Shown here: positions 44,545 to 58,145 of the stretch, piece by piece | Position numbering within the stretch: the stretch's first letter is position 1 | How the letters are laid out: every line of letters begins with the position of its first letter | From: Protopterus annectens | Taxonomy: Eukaryota; Chordata; Ceratodontiformes; Protopteridae | Direction: 5' to 3' | Assembly: GCF_019279795.1 (NCBI RefSeq) | Contig: NC_056735.1 | Coordinates: forward strand, 1,936,781,968-1,936,845,967 | DNA length: 64,000 nucleotides | The notes under the pieces: model-generated | What the model saw: only the letters and a program-made list of their open reading frames with translations | The model's database searches: none | What the model was told of the DNA's origin: nothing | Program-made: the position numbers and the translations under genes

Positions 44545-45520
44545 ATGCCCACCCATCCAGACATGTCTAAAGGTCAGTTTCCTGTGCAATCTCTTGTTAA
44601 CCTGGTGAACTTGGGCATCCTGAGGCAATGTAGAAACTACCTCATGTACACCAAAAACCCTCTCCTCTTACCTCCCAAGACTCAGACTTGTGAGAGATAC
44701 ACTTATATATCCAAATTGGAAGCCACGCACTCTCCAGCCAAGACTGGAATAGCTGGTCAAGAGGAGAAGGTTAACACTTGCACCACACCACATGGAACAC
44801 ATAGCCCCCCAGAACACACACCAGCACTGCCTTCACATAAAAACACAAACCACACACCCACTTTCATGGAGGATCTCAATAAAAATTTACCCAAACAGCA
44901 GAGACCTCCAAGACAGAAATGCACTTGACCACCACAACACTAATCACGAGACACATAACTCTCCTAAACAGTGTTCCACTCAACCAAAGCCCTAAGGCAA
45001 AACAGCATGCCCAGCCCACTAGTCATAGGTGACTCGATAGTAAGGCACACTGATGTCCCACTCACTAGGTTAAATAAGGAGAAAGTAACAGTCAGCTGCC
45101 TGTGAGGTGCCAGGATTCGCCATATAACGCATGCACTCAGGTCCCTCAACAACAGGTACAAATATGACTCTGTCATTGTACATGTTGGTGTAAATGACCT
45201 AAGAGTACCTCCTTGGACTACATGAAAAGAGACATGGAAGAGCTCTCAGATTATGTATCCCAGGTGGGTATGACCCTAACCCTGAGCAGCATCCTACCAT
45301 CACCCAGAATGATACCACAGTACAAGCAGAAAATAATTGATTTCAACAATTGGCTAAGTTTCTGGTGTAATTATAAGGGGATCCAGTATCTGTCTGCCTA
45401 GGATGACATGATTGACAGACCTCAATGCTTTGCCAGAGATGGCCTGCATCTGTCACCCTTGGGCTTCCAGATACTGGGCAAGGATCTTGCCAACCCTATA
45501 GTGTCTTTTTTAGGCAATAT
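44545..45520 (+). pseudogene. CR1-like ORF1: zinc-finger-like N-terminus and SGNH esterase
   Basis: The N-terminal frame 44545-44928 contains ILRQCRNYLMYTKNPLLLPP followed by KTQTCERYTY, a decayed Cys-x2-Cys pair arrangement (the minus-strand copy at 53.9 kb keeps CERC). After a Pro/Thr/His-rich linker comes the esterase: SPLVIGDSIVRHTDV (block I GDS at about 45024), VIVHVGVNDL (GxND at about 45172), and DGLHLSPLGFQILGKDL (D-x-x-H at about 45440-45490). All three catalytic blocks can be seen, but in different frames. ORF1 proteins of this type bind the element RNA. The esterase role is not well settled. Stops at about 44930 and 45200 make it a pseudogene. Confidence 0.78.
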
Positions 45521-45539
45521 TCCAAAGAACAAATTATCA

Positions 45540-46250
45540 CCATAACAGCTGCAAAGAAATGCAATTTGAGGGTCATGCTGCTCAATGTTAGAAGTCTAAA
45601 TCTCAAAATGCACTCACTTGAAGCACTCCTTAAAATGGAGAACATCAACATTTGTGCTGTAACAGAGACCTGGTTCAAGGCAGCAGAAAACACCCCTGCA
45701 CTACCATGCTATAACTCATTCCACACCTTTCAGCCCCAGAACTTGGACCAAAACTCCAAAGGTGGTGGTGTTTCCATATTCATAAAGGATGCACACACCT
45801 CCAGACTAGCAGCACAACATAATGCATCTGAGATACTTCAGGTACAGCTAACATTGGGTAAGACAGCGATTCAGGTCATAGCCTGTTATAGATCCACAAC
45901 CATGTCTCAAGACATTCACTCCATGTTCCTAAGCACCCTTGAGAATATTAGGGTCCAACCTAACAGACGCATACTGGGCAACTTAAACTACCCCTCCATT
46001 AGGTGGGAAAACTACTCATGTACCAATACACTTGCCCAATATTTCCTGGAATTCATTAATTCTAATGCCCTGGACCAGCTCGTTCTTACCCCCACTAGAG
46101 GTAGCAACCAACATCCTTGGCCTGGTCATTACTAACATGGGCAACCATTGCTCTATACCAATAGTCAACTCCCCCCTGGTTAGATCCAACCATAAACTAA
46201 TCACCTTGGAAATCCACATCCCTCCCACCCACCCCCAGCAAAGGTAACCA
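45540..46250 (+). pseudogene. CR1-like ORF2 endonuclease domain
   Basis: The frame 45425-46135 reads VMLLNVRSLNLKMHSLEALL (Asn block intact), AVTETWFKA (Glu block intact), GGGVSIFIKDAHTSRLAAQ, QVIACYRSTTM and ILGNLNYPSIRWENYS. The last block normally reads GDFN or GDLN, so the catalytic Asp is Asn. A frameshift near 46105 moves the reading to 46032-46247, where VRSNHKLITLEIH replaces the usual SDH. Two catalytic positions are therefore lost. The domain nicks target DNA in active relatives. Confidence 0.82.
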
Positions 46251-46259
46251 CTAAGAAAA

Positions 46260-47620
46260 AACTTCTCCAAAGCTAACTTTCGACTCCTAAGAACAGAGGT
46301 AGCTAACTTCATAGCACCCATGCAAATGCAGAATAGTTGTGTGACCACAAAATCATACACCAGTGCACGGTAGGAATGCATACACAAATGCAGGGATCTC
46401 ACCACAACCAATAGAATCAAGACACTCTCCTCCAAAAAAAGGAAGCCAATCTGGTGGTCCCATGCCGTAAACAAACTCTACAACAGAAGGAGGAAACAGA
46501 TGCAGAATAAGGTGAAGTCCCAAGACTGTAAAAACTCCCTTATCAGCCTCAACAAAATGTTGAGATCCCTCATCAAATCCTCTAAAGCTAGCTATGAAAA
46601 CATTATTGCAGCAGATAGTAAAGACAACCACAAGGCCTTCTATAGTTATATAAAGAACCTCCGTGGCAATACCCAGTTTGCTCTGAGCTATTGCACAATG
46701 GTACCTCTTATACCGAGCCAACAGATATTGCCAATATACTGGCTGACAGATTCAGTGCCAACTCTTCTCCCCCCCAAAGGACCAATCACAATACCAGTAG
46801 ATTGCTAGGCACCCAGTATTACTGCTGCACAGGTGAAAATAGCACTGTCCAAGGCCAAGAATACAGCTTCAATGGGACCTGACAATATCCCTGGCTATGT
46901 TCTACATGAACTACAGAGTGAACTGGCACCTCACCTGTGTCCCCTGTTCAATCACAGCCTCACCTCAGGCTTTGTCCCTACCGAATGGCGTACTGCTATA
47001 GTCATCCCTCTCCACAAAGGAGGAGCAACTACAGACCCTGGGAACTATCGCCATATTAGCCTGACAAGTCTGATATGCAAAGCTATGGAATGCATCATCA
47101 TGGACCTAATAAACAAGTATATAGGGAATCTCCAAACTCTGGATCCCACACAGTTTGGTTTTGTGAAGGGTAGATCATGCCTGCTCAACTTGGTCAACTT
47201 CTTTGAGTAAGTCACCAGAGCTGTGGATGAAGGCAAGGTGGTTCATACAGCCTACCTTGATCTGGCCAAGGCCTTTGATACAATTCCCCACTCAGGAATC
47301 ATAGAAAAACTCGCTAAGCTAGGCATCAACCCCTATATCACTAGATGGGTTGCAAGCTGGCTCACAGATAGAACCCTCAGTGTGAAAGTAGTTGACTCCA
47401 AGTCAGACTGCCAACCAGTCACGAGTGGAGTCCCAAAGGGATCAGTCCTGGTTCCTCTCCTGTTTGGTATCTACTTCTCAGAAGTCCAGTCCAACACAAA
47501 GGGACTCTGGCTGACAAACTTCACAGCCAATTGCAATTTTGGAGCCATTATTAACTCCCCAAGTGATGTTGACATCCTACAGAAAGGCCTCACTGAGACG
47601 AACGACTGGTGTTAGAACCA
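46260..47620 (+). pseudogene. CR1-like ORF2 linker and reverse transcriptase
   Basis: The linker carries KKRKPIWWSHAVNKL-like text (46436-46480), then SLIKSSKASYENIIAADSKD. RT blocks are TASMGPDNIPGYVLHELQSE, TAIVIPLHKGGATTDPGNYR, LTSLICKAMECII, TQFGFVKGRSCLLNL, LDLAKAFDTIPHSGI, SGVPKGSVLVPLLFGIYFSE and LTNFTANCNFG. The catalytic F-A-D-D box has become FTAN (about 47519-47530), losing both aspartates. A stop at about 47208 interrupts the RT just before the AFD block. The GVP-x-GS loop, missing in copy 1, is present here. Confidence 0.85.
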
Positions 47621-47639
47621 TGGCTTTAAGCTCATTGCC

Positions 47640-48372
47640 AAAAAAATGTGTTGTCATCCCCTTGGGAAAATCCCAGTTCCCATGGACTACCACATCAATG
47701 GTAGTACACTGAACACAGAAGGCGTTATAAGAAATCTGGGAACACAGGTTGACAGCAACCCCTCTTTTGACCACCACACTGCCACTGTGGTCAGAAAGTC
47801 CTTCTATATGGCACATCTCATTATTAAGGGTTTTGCATCCAGGAAGAAGACGTCATTGTCTCCCTCTACTCTTCCCTCATTAGGCCAATCATCGAGCACA
47901 ATGCCCCATTTGGCTTGTACCTCACTAAACACCTGCAACAACTGGAGAGGCCACAAAAGCACCTCACAAAGAGGATCCTTGGCCTTAAACATATGTCCTA
48001 TATGGACAGACTCAAAAAACTCCAACTATTCTCTGTCTCATATCGCCTACTTAGAGCTGATCTCTGCTTGACTTATAAAGCCATGTCTGACCAGCTCTGT
48101 TAGAAATCCTACATCTAAAGAAATCCCAATCCCTCTGCGCCATATGCTCCAGAGACCTTCTCAACCACATTAACACAATCAACAGAACATGCTGGAGGGA
48201 CAGGTTCATAACCCAGAGACTGCCCATGCTATGGAATAGACTTCCCATACATGTCAAACAGAGCACCTTACTAGCCTTCTTCAAGAGAAATCTTGATGAG
48301 TAGACGGGAAATAGAAAATTTACTCCGGGGATCACTCCAGTGACTCTACTCGATGGAGGCACTGGAAAATAA
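47640..48372 (+). pseudogene. CR1-like ORF2 C-terminal region
   Basis: The 47646-48071 and 47915-48103 frames contain NTEGVIRNLGTQVDSNPSF, VVRKSFYMAHLIIKGFASRK, LTKHLQQLERPQKHLTKRIL and RLKKLQLFSVSYRLLRADL, then broken text up to 48370 (TCWRDRFITQRLPMLWNRLP-like). It matches copy 1 at 333-1020 closely. The domain follows the RT palm and includes the thumb. Confidence 0.75.
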
Positions 48373-48472
48373 GGCTGGGTGGCACGATGCCAGGGTAATC
48401 TTATGGGCTAGGCTTGTAAAGGCTCCAGGGCCATTAGCCTAGTACACACCTATGAACCTATGAACCTATTCC

Positions 48473-48800
48473 TCCAGGTGATTTTGTATAAATCCTTTGC
48501 AGTCTGCTTGTTAACACTCTCCTGGAATCCAAAACATTTCAAATTCCATCTCCAACTGTGGTCTTCTGGCTCAGTAGGTTTCTTTTCTATGTACTCAAAC
48601 CTGCTTTCCAGCTGTTCTACGTTCCTTTTTAGGGTTGTTTTTTCATCAGTAAATGCAGAAATCTGGTTGGAATGATTTGTGCAGGCAATGTGTTCTTCTA
48701 AGGAATAATTAACTTTCTGCATTTCTAATATTTCCATATCTATTTTTTTTTTGTCTACAGACTCCATCTCTCCAGCTGTTGGGAAGCTTGTTTCTTACAT
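48473..48800 (-). pseudogene. L1/Tx1-like ORF1 fragment (coiled coil to RRM start)
   Basis: The 105-codon minus-strand frame starts MESVDKKKIDMEILEMQKVN. It has a heptad-like stretch up to LKRNVEQLESRFEYIEKK, then NLKCFGFQESVNKQTAKDLY. L1 ORF1 proteins have a coiled coil followed by an RNA-recognition motif that begins N-[IL]-x-x-x-G-[FIL]-x-E, which fits NLKCFGFQE. ORF1 trimerises and coats the element RNA. It is cut exactly where the CR1-like 3' tail begins (48472), so the CR1-like copy probably inserted into or next to it. No continuation was found on the far side at 44.5 kb. Confidence 0.6.
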
Positions 48801-49393
48801 GTCATTGTGGGAAGCGCGTGATGGGTGTGGTGGCCTCATACTCAACTAAAAAGCTTCTTTCAACGTTTATTTGATTATTTGCTGAAGAATAAAACATACT
48901 ATGAAACCAACAAAAATAGCTGTTAATAAAAAAAGAGAGTGCTAGTTCTGACTTTTTTGTCACCATAAATTAATCATTCATTGGCTCACAGGTTCATACT
49001 ACTCCATTAATCAGGTGTAGCATTTGCAACCTAGCCAAGAGATCCTAAATTGTGAGTATCCATTTACATTAATAATTTGTACCTAATTTTTGACCCTTAA
49101 TTGAGGGCTTGAGTTGCTAGTCCTGGGGTGTGCTTCCAATTTCCCATCCATTCATCTAGGTTATGCTTAGAGAGGTTCAGGGAGCTGCATTTATTTATGT
49201 CCGAGGTGAGTCTATTCTATAAAAGAGAGATTTTGACAGCAGGCCCTATCTATGATACAGTGGAAGCTCAGATTTCTTAAGTGAGCATTTAGGGTGTTAT
49301 TTGCTTTGTGGATGTGCAGGATGTCTCATAGGATTGGGTCCTTTGAGTTTCCATAGGCTTGACAGATGTCCCTTTTCAACATTTGTAAGAGAC

Positions 49394-49446
49394 ATAAATG
49401 AGAGTGTGAGAGAGAGAGAGAGTAAGAGAGAGAGAGAGAGAGAGCT
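49394..49446. repeat. (GA)n microsatellite
   Basis: About 50 bp of GA with two interruptions, inside the C-terminal part of CR1-like copy 4. Confidence 0.95.
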
Positions 49447-49840
49447 TTAAGGAAGTCAGTATAGCTTAAGGTAGCTATGTCCTTGATTATAATAGTGAGA
49501 GTTTGACTCATATCTTTAGACAAGAACATAACAAAGGGGTCATTATTATAGGTCTGATGAGGGAGGAGTATAGGGGGAGGATTACTTCCTTAGACTTTGA
49601 AGATATACTACTGGTGACAGTCTGGCTAAATAAAAGGACTTGCAAACATCAGTGGAAAGATGGTGGTCAAAGGATATTTCATTGTCAATGAATATACCCA
49701 GGTGCCCAGTGACTGAGTCAATTTTCAAAGAGATGTCATCTATGTGCTAGGTGCAAGGGTTCACAGGTTTTCCAAAGCACAAAATGCTGCTTTTCTTGGC
49801 ATTCAGTTTAAGACTGTAGTGTAGACACCACTACATCACT

Positions 49841-49842
<2 letters not shown>

Positions 49843-49920
<78 letters not shown>

Positions 49921-49942
49921 TGCGTGCATGTGTGCATGTGTG

Positions 49943-49976
<34 letters not shown>

Positions 49977-50034
49977 TGTGCATGCGTGCGTGCATGCGTA
50001 CATGTGTGCGTGCATGTGTGTGTGTGTATGTGTT
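49843..50034. repeat. (GT)n microsatellite with CATGTGTG variants
   Basis: About 75 bp of pure GT, then about 115 bp of interrupted GT with gcatgtgt and gcgtgcat variants. It interrupts CR1-like copy 4 between its RT palm and C-terminal region. Confidence 0.97.
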
Positions 50035-50557
50035 AGGCCCTCCTGGGGAATCTGTGATCAGATGGGGAGTTTATGACAACTCCATGCTTGCGTTGTTTTG
50101 CAGAAATAACCACACAGGTAGTTTTAGCTGTGACATCAGAGAAATAAACAGCAAAGGAGCAGTGGCCCCAGAACGATCTTTGGGTGGCATCAGTAGTGAC
50201 TACTGTTAAGATGAGTACATGCCTCCAGCACTAATAGATTGGGTTCTGTCAAAAAGCCAGCTTGCGCTGAAGTGTGTCACACAGGGGTTTATATTTAGTT
50301 TGATTAGCTTATCAATAATGCCAGAATGTGGGATGGTATCAAAGGCCAAGGCCAAGGTCAGGTCCAAGTATGCAGTGAACTGATTTGCCAAAATCTAATG
50401 CATGTGTGACTTGTTCAAAGAAGTCCACCAGGTTCAGGAAGCAGGATTTGCTTTTATCAGACTAAAACTGTGTCCTTGTTATTAAGTTCCATGAGAATGT
50501 ATTCCACTGCTTTACAGATGTGGCTGGTGAGGCTTATAGATCCATAGTTACCAGGGT

Positions 50558-50935
50558 CAGTATTTATTTATTTCTGTTTTTATTTTATTTTATTTTACAT
50601 TTGTTAACCGGGGGTGTCTGACTGAGCCGAAAAGGCCATTTTTCAGCAGAGGCCCAGGGAGAAAAGCTCCACAAAGAAAAATTACACACACATTTAGTTA
50701 TTGAGACATGATCAGTATACACACAAATTACAAGAGACATGTTTTTACAATGGTATGTGGCACATAAACAGTTACAGTGGAGAGAACAAGCAAAAAAAAT
50801 ATTAATTTTAAAAATAAAGGTAATTAATAGATTTGTGGTGTACAGCTGAAATTTGGAACATAGGTAGAATACATACATAGTACACAGGTACAGTACATAC
50901 ATTGTAGATTAGCCAGTGTTTGTGAGTAAGATTGA
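50558..50935 (-). mobile_element. L2-like LINE copy b, 3' UTR only
   Basis: On the minus strand it ends in the same tail as the 16.5-kb element: ggagcttttctccctgggcc, gctgaaaaatggcc, a tcagac block and an (AAATA)n end (plus strand 50558-50600). No ORF2 text is present. It is inserted into the RT portion of CR1-like copy 4, which resumes at about 51040. Confidence 0.72.
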
Positions 50936-50951
50936 AAACTATTATCAAGTG

Positions 50952-51038
50952 CTCTACATTTAGTATGTATATGTTATCTGCTTTCACTAGCCTGGGGAGC
51001 TAGTGAAAGGGGATAACATATACATACTAAATCTAGAG
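50952..51038. repeat. Inverted repeat, 40-nt arms, 7-nt loop
   Basis: Arms 50952-50991 and 50999-51038 pair at 37 of 40 positions, around the loop ctgggga. It begins near the 5' end of the L2-like tail and ends where the CR1-like sequence resumes. Inside are the complementary runs tttagtatgtatatgttatc and gataacatatacatactaaa. Confidence 0.95.
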
Positions 51039-52619
51039 CTACTAAATCAGTAGTGAGTCACATCTGAGGAGTGGGATAAATAGAGCAGTTCTTCACACCT
51101 CTGGTATGAATACAGTAAAGAGGCTGAGATTGGCTAGGCTTAGTAAAAAGTGTGTGAGACAGTGAATAATTCTGATGAGAAGACAGTCTGGCGCATTATC
51201 AGGATCCATGGAGGTTGAAGTTTTGGCCTTGGTAAGAACATGAAGAACTTGTTCAAAAGTGACCACGGATTATGTCAATTTGTTGGTAAAAGCTTGGGAC
51301 AGATAGCACAGTAAATCAATATGAATTTGTCAAGTATTGTGTTGATTATTTCCACAGGGGAAGCCTATTTCTTATTATGCATTAGCTCCATACATTTGCG
51401 GGCATTACTTCAAAGGTTTCTTACATAGCTAAAGAAGGCTTTGTGGTTGTCCTTAGGATAGGTGACAATTTTCAAATCATACTTATTTTTGGAGAACTTT
51501 ATTTTTCTTCTGAGTTCATTGCTCATTTTTCAAGTTCCCTTCTAGATGAGTATTTATTAAGGTTGTTTCTATGGGCTATGAGTTTTATCTGTTATTGTAC
51601 ATTTGTTTTTTTATACTAGAGTTCCACCCCTGGGGTTTATTCTTAAACTTTTGTATTGTATTTATGTCATATGGGAACGGATACCGCATTGCTTAGTTTG
51701 ATGAGGGCATAGAAATTATCCTAATATGGGGTCGAAAAGATGAGGATGGTGCTTGTAATTCATCAGTTCATCAGTTAGCTGTAGTACACTTATCTTGGAG
51801 TACTGTTGATAGACAAACAGACAGACAGTTTTTTAAGCAAATTGGGTTTTGCCCTAATCGTAAGTGCTACCAAATGGTAGTCAAATTTGATCAGTAATGT
51901 GGTAACTGTGGGTGTTGTGCACAGGGATACTATACTGGTGAGTACCAGATCCAATATTTTTGAACCTGTTGTTGGAATTTGATCTAGATGATCTAAAGTG
52001 TTGGCATTAGTGAAGTTCAGGAATCTATGTGTATATTTATTTGAGTGGTGTAGGTTCCCTTGTTAAAGGAAAGATAGTTGAACTCTCTCAAGAAAATATT
52101 GTTAGGTTCAATAGGAAGAGAAGTTAGTTTGTCCAGATATGCCTTATGGGCTGCAGGTGATAAGGATGAGTATGGCAGTAGCTGTTAATGATGTTGTACT
52201 GATTTTTGTTTTCCATGAGCAGGATATGCTTGTTATCTTGAATTATGAGTATGGAAATAAATTGGACTGTTAGGGATACAAATATTTCCACTGCTAAAAC
52301 ATCAACATTTTTAGCTTTAGGTTTGAAAGAATGGTAGGCAGTGAAACTGCACTGTGGGGGAGCTTTCACAATTTTGGAACAATGTCTCAGTAACTATGCA
52401 GACCTCAAAGTTTTCAAGAGTTTGGAATACCCATAAGGCAGTCTTAATTTTGTGTTTCTATGCAGGTAATTTGAGGAGACTAACCTTGCCTTAGAAAGGC
52501 ATGGGGGATTCCTGGCCTATATATAAAAACAATGAGGAGAAAGGTAGAAATCATCCCCAGCAAAGCAGCTAGGATTGCTTATCATCTCCTCTAAGGCTGA
52601 TATATAATATATATATATT

Positions 52620-53024
52620 GCTTAATTGAAATTACACTTACCTGAACCTGAAAGACATGACACGACTTCAACAAAAACTAAAATAACCCCTAAGCAATGA
52701 ATCACCGATATTTTCTACAGGGAAATCAACCACTTGGCCACCATAACACAACAACAAAAAATGGTGGCAAATTAAAAAAAAGCATATAGGGGACTTCACC
52801 CTCCACACCCCCAATAAGGGGGGCTGAGCTCCCCACATACCTCTTAAATAAATATACCAACTCCAAAATAGCACTACACTGGGGAAAAGGGCAAAGTTCA
52901 ACCTGGTGGTCAAATGGTTGGTTTCCCTATAAAAATATCTGTGACTTGTTGCTTCAGGTTATTAAGTTTTTGTTGTAGTCATCTCATGTTTTTCAGGTTT
53001 GGGTAAGTGTAATTTCATTTAAGC
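52620..53024. mobile_element. MITE-like DNA transposon with terminal inverted repeats of about 75 bp
   Basis: The left end (52620-52697) and the reverse complement of the right end (52949-53024) align over about 75 bp. They share gcttaa-tgaaattacactt, acc--aacctgaaa-acatga, caacaaaaact and aataacc...agcaa. The 250-bp interior holds a G/C palindromic patch (ccccaataaggggggctgag) and no ORF. Length, long TIRs and lack of coding capacity fit a MITE. It lies within CR1-like copy 4, between ORF1 and ORF2. No target-site duplication was resolved because the flanks are TA-rich. Confidence 0.75.
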
Positions 53025-53036
53025 CCAGTAGACCCA

Positions 53037-53306
<270 letters not shown>

Positions 53307-53339
53307 TTGGAACAGCGACATCAATAGTTTAGCCACTAA

Positions 53340-54060
53340 TTAAAATGAATTGTCTTTTAATTGTACTGTGGCATCGTTCGTGGTAATGGTAGTATACAGT
53401 TCAAGGTTAGTTTCACACCAATTTCAGATGCAGATGCTGAAAGCTCCAGCATGTCCCTCTTCATATAATTCAAGGAGGTGTGTCTCAAGTCATTTCCTCC
53501 CAAATGCGCAATGAACAAGTCATGTGTGCACCAGAAATTAAGGGACTTGAGGGATCTACTGACAGTGCAGATGCCGGCATATGAAACACAGCTAACCCTC
53601 ATCCTACCTTTGCACATTCTGATGAGTGATTTATCTTTGAGTCTGACTATGGAGTCACGTTTAACTAAGACAAATGTATTGGCTTGGCCTTGTTGGTTTA
53701 GGTGCTTTGGATTGCCATCTGAGTGACCGCTGTTTGCAGTTAAGTTTTCTGTAAGATCTGTAAATGTTTGCCAGTTGGTGTGAAGCTGAGTGTTCTGTAT
53801 ACCAAGCCATTGTCTAGGAGACTATTGTGATTTGTGTAAGGAATTTTTTAGAACCCCTGTGTAAGAAGGATTATTTGTTGATTTTGGACATGATAGGCAT
53901 GGTTGTGTGAGGAAGTTGTCAGAACTGACAACATGCTGGGTATAGTCAACAATTTTAGAAAAGAGGCTGGTCACTGAGGTTAGTAGGTACTTACACCTCT
54001 CACAAATGGATCTGCTAAACAAAGAGGCAAATCCTTGCAGTGAGCTTTTTCATTCCTTAC
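53340..54060 (-). pseudogene. CR1-like ORF1 remnant of copy 4
   Basis: The frame 54022-53822 starts near SRSICERCKYLLTSVTSLFS, which keeps the Cys-x2-Cys pair found degraded at 44.6 kb. The frame 53617-53357 contains LFIAHLGGNDLRHTSLNYMK and LTLNCILPLPRTMPQYN, the GxND block (GGND) of the esterase and the strand that follows. The D-x-x-H block would lie beyond the TA/CA microsatellite and MITE and was not found. Confidence 0.65.
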
Positions 54061-56775
54061 ATTCTTTCAGTGTGCTTAGTGTTATCAGACTGGCAACATA
54101 TTGTAGGGTAAACTATGACTTCATGACATGTAGAGACCAGTAAGAAAGGGAGTACTAATGCACATACATGAAATGTAATTGTAGGAAGGAATCTGTATAC
54201 CAAGAAGGAACAGTGAGTCAAAGCAAAGGGAGTTTTAATGAGTTCTAATAAAATGTAATTGAGGAAAGGAATTTATATATCAGACCACAAGTAGTCAAAG
54301 CACCAGAATTGTAATTATACATTTGATAGTACAAAAGGCGGGAATTAGTAAAGCAGAAAGTTATGGTTACTTGAAACAGTGACAGACAAACTTGGTTTGT
54401 TTGCCACAACAAAGGCTTGGTGCAAGAAATTTGTATCAGGTGCCACAACAACTGTTTAGTACAGAAAAGAATATTGTAAGAAGTTTACAGCAACAACTGG
54501 AGTCATGCTAGGAAGGCCAATAGCAAACAAGAGCAAATGGCTAAAGTAAAAGGCAACATGGACAATAGCAATAATCACTATCAAGTTGGCTTTTATGAGA
54601 CAATCTTATTTTAGTGCAAATTTGTAAATCACAGCAAAGACTAAACTTAAGCTATAAATGCTTACAGCTATAATATTATTGAATGAGACAATAAGCAGAA
54701 TTCCTACTTAAAGAAAGAACCCTACTCTAAATGAGTATGGTCACTATTCACAGGTTTATTCAGCATATATTCTCAAATGCACACAATGGTCCGCATCTGT
54801 TCTCAGTCATCTACAAGAGGGCTTAACCATGCCCAGCTGGATGCTGCTGTGCTGTAAGGCCAGTATCCAGCAAGTAAGTCACAGGTAACACCAGTTCAAT
54901 AGTGTTTTTACAGACCCAGTTGAGACAGACATATGGAACTGCTGAATACTGTTCCTAGCAGTGCAGAACCATGGACTGCACAGCACTTCAGAGATGTATT
55001 GGGTTTTAATTCAGTGATATAATCAGTGTAGGTATCCTTAGGCACCATCATATAGTAGCAGCCCAGCAGACCAGAGCCATGACATCCACATACACATTGA
55101 CTTAAACCATGCAAGCCAGATTATGCCTGGCAATTAAAAAAAACAAACACTGCTCTTGAAACTAATAGAAACTGTTTGCCCACAACAATAGCAGCATTCC
55201 CACTCTCACCAGATAATTATTTGCTAAATCAGTTCTAAATGCAGAAATTCATCACAGCACAAAAAATAAAGCTGGGTATTTAAAAGCAGCACTAGCACAC
55301 TCTGAGCAAAAGCAGAAACTTGTAATTTCCATATATAGTGGGTTTTGGTTCTGAGGTTAAGTCTGAGTAGGTACCCTCAGACATTCTTGAATAGTTGAAC
55401 CCCATCAGAGTGTAGCCTCTACAAGCATCTTCATGCAGCTGTAGCCATGCAGAGTATATCCTTCACAAATTATCTCCTAAAGATAAAAAAAATGTAAAAA
55501 TGAAATAATATAAATTAATACAGAATAAATAAGTACACATAAACACCATTAAGTACTATTCTTCCTTCTTCACATGCATAGAATTTAATCAGATTGATAA
55601 AACACATAGACAAGTAGGATTAAAAACTTAATAAATAAATGCAATGATATTAAATGAGTGGTTTAAAGCCTTACTCTGCAGATTACATTAAAAATGTAAT
55701 ACATAACTTATACCTGTGTATATAACAGATTGCAACACAATCTGCCCATAATATTCTCACCATTCAAACTTCTTTTTCCAAATCTTTGCCCCAATATCTA
55801 GAACTACTTTTTTTCCCAAAATATACAAAATTCATTTTCATTAAAAATGTATAAATTAATTGATGTTTTTGCCAAGGCATTATTAATCCATTATGTGTTA
55901 AGAGTATAACCCATTTCATGTGTATACATGTTTAATTTTCTAGTAGTTCTGCTCTTTTAATATGCCAATCTTTTTCAAATAATCAGTATTTAACCCAGTT
56001 CTCCTTGTGATTAGTTCAGCTATCAAAACTAACCTGACCATGTTTTCCAAATGAAAAAAAATAGATAACAGCCTAATAAGAACATCACTGAAGTCTCCCA
56101 GAAATAAAGAGTACAGTTAATAAATATTGCTTATTCCAAGAAATGTTATACAAAAGGCAGTGATGTCAGTAGACTGGAATAATTATTTAAATGCAAATGT
56201 TATCATCTGTCTTCTGCATCAATATCAGTAAATATGTCAACAAATAATTTCTGGCAGACAGCTAATAACTTAAATGGTACTGAAGTAATATCTACCTTTA
56301 TGATGTCTAGAATTTGTTTATGAAATTAGGTGAAGATCTTTCTATCATATCTCCTTTACTGTTAGACTGCATATGCATGGAGATCAGAGTTCATATTCTC
56401 AATTGCATACATCAGTACCACATAATGTCCTTCATCATTTAATATCTTGTGACTAGATTATGGCAGTAGATGTTAATTCATGAGCATTTGCCTTCCATTT
56501 TCCTCTTTTTATGAAATGAGGGATGTCTCACTGAGTTAAAATCTACTGCACACAGCAAATGTTTTTTTAATCGTAAGTGAGATTTTTTTGGATAAAATGC
56601 ATTCAGCTCATCTTCTCCATATGTCCTTTTAATATCTTCTTCCTTTTGAGCAGAGTGGCAGCTTATTTAACTTGCCATAATATCAAACTCATATTGAATG
56701 ATTGGACTCGGATATCTTTGTGAGCCCAATTCATGTTAATATAATTTATTGTCAGTGGAGAAAACTGTTCATCAT
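54061..56775. other. AT-rich intergenic DNA with an 80-bp tandem duplication
   Basis: No gene recognised. 54145-54224 and 54225-54303 are a diverged tandem pair (aaagggagtnntaatg...aaatgtaattg...gtcaaagca). A second weakly similar pair lies at about 54995-55045 and 55329-55380 (gggtttt-nttc-ag...gtaggta-cctnag). Confidence 0.5.
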
Positions 56776-56777
56776 CC

Positions 56778-58145
<1,368 letters not shown>

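Larger units (their letters stand above)
44540..48472 (+). mobile_element. CR1-like LINE, copy 3 (near full length)
   Basis: The most complete CR1-like copy: ORF1 (44545-45520), ORF2 with endonuclease (45540-46240), linker (46250-46830), RT (46833-47615) and C-terminal region (47646-48370), then a short UTR. It ends cctatgaacctatgaaccta at about 48450-48470, the CCTATGAA octamer tail. Frames are broken by at least half a dozen stops or shifts. The 5' end at about 44540 is set by the first recognisable ORF1 text and may be truncated. On its right it abuts an L1-like ORF1 fragment. Confidence 0.87.
50200..52560 (-). pseudogene. CR1-like ORF2 endonuclease and RT remnant of copy 4
   Basis: Decayed reading on the minus strand: AYHSFKPKAKN at about 52340 (endonuclease), KDNHKAFFSYVR-like text near 51450, LTKAKTSTSMDPDNAPD-like text near 51230, and the RT palm YLDLTLALAFDTIPHSGIID followed by KLIKLNINPC (50391-50250). 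The catalytic box and GVP-x-GS loop were not found. The GT microsatellite stands between the palm and the C-terminal part. Not translatable as one frame. Confidence 0.6.

Noticed and set aside
54995..55410. Pair of similar 50-bp segments as LTRs
   Set aside because: Similarity is weak and short, without TG...CA ends, a primer-binding site or an internal coding region.
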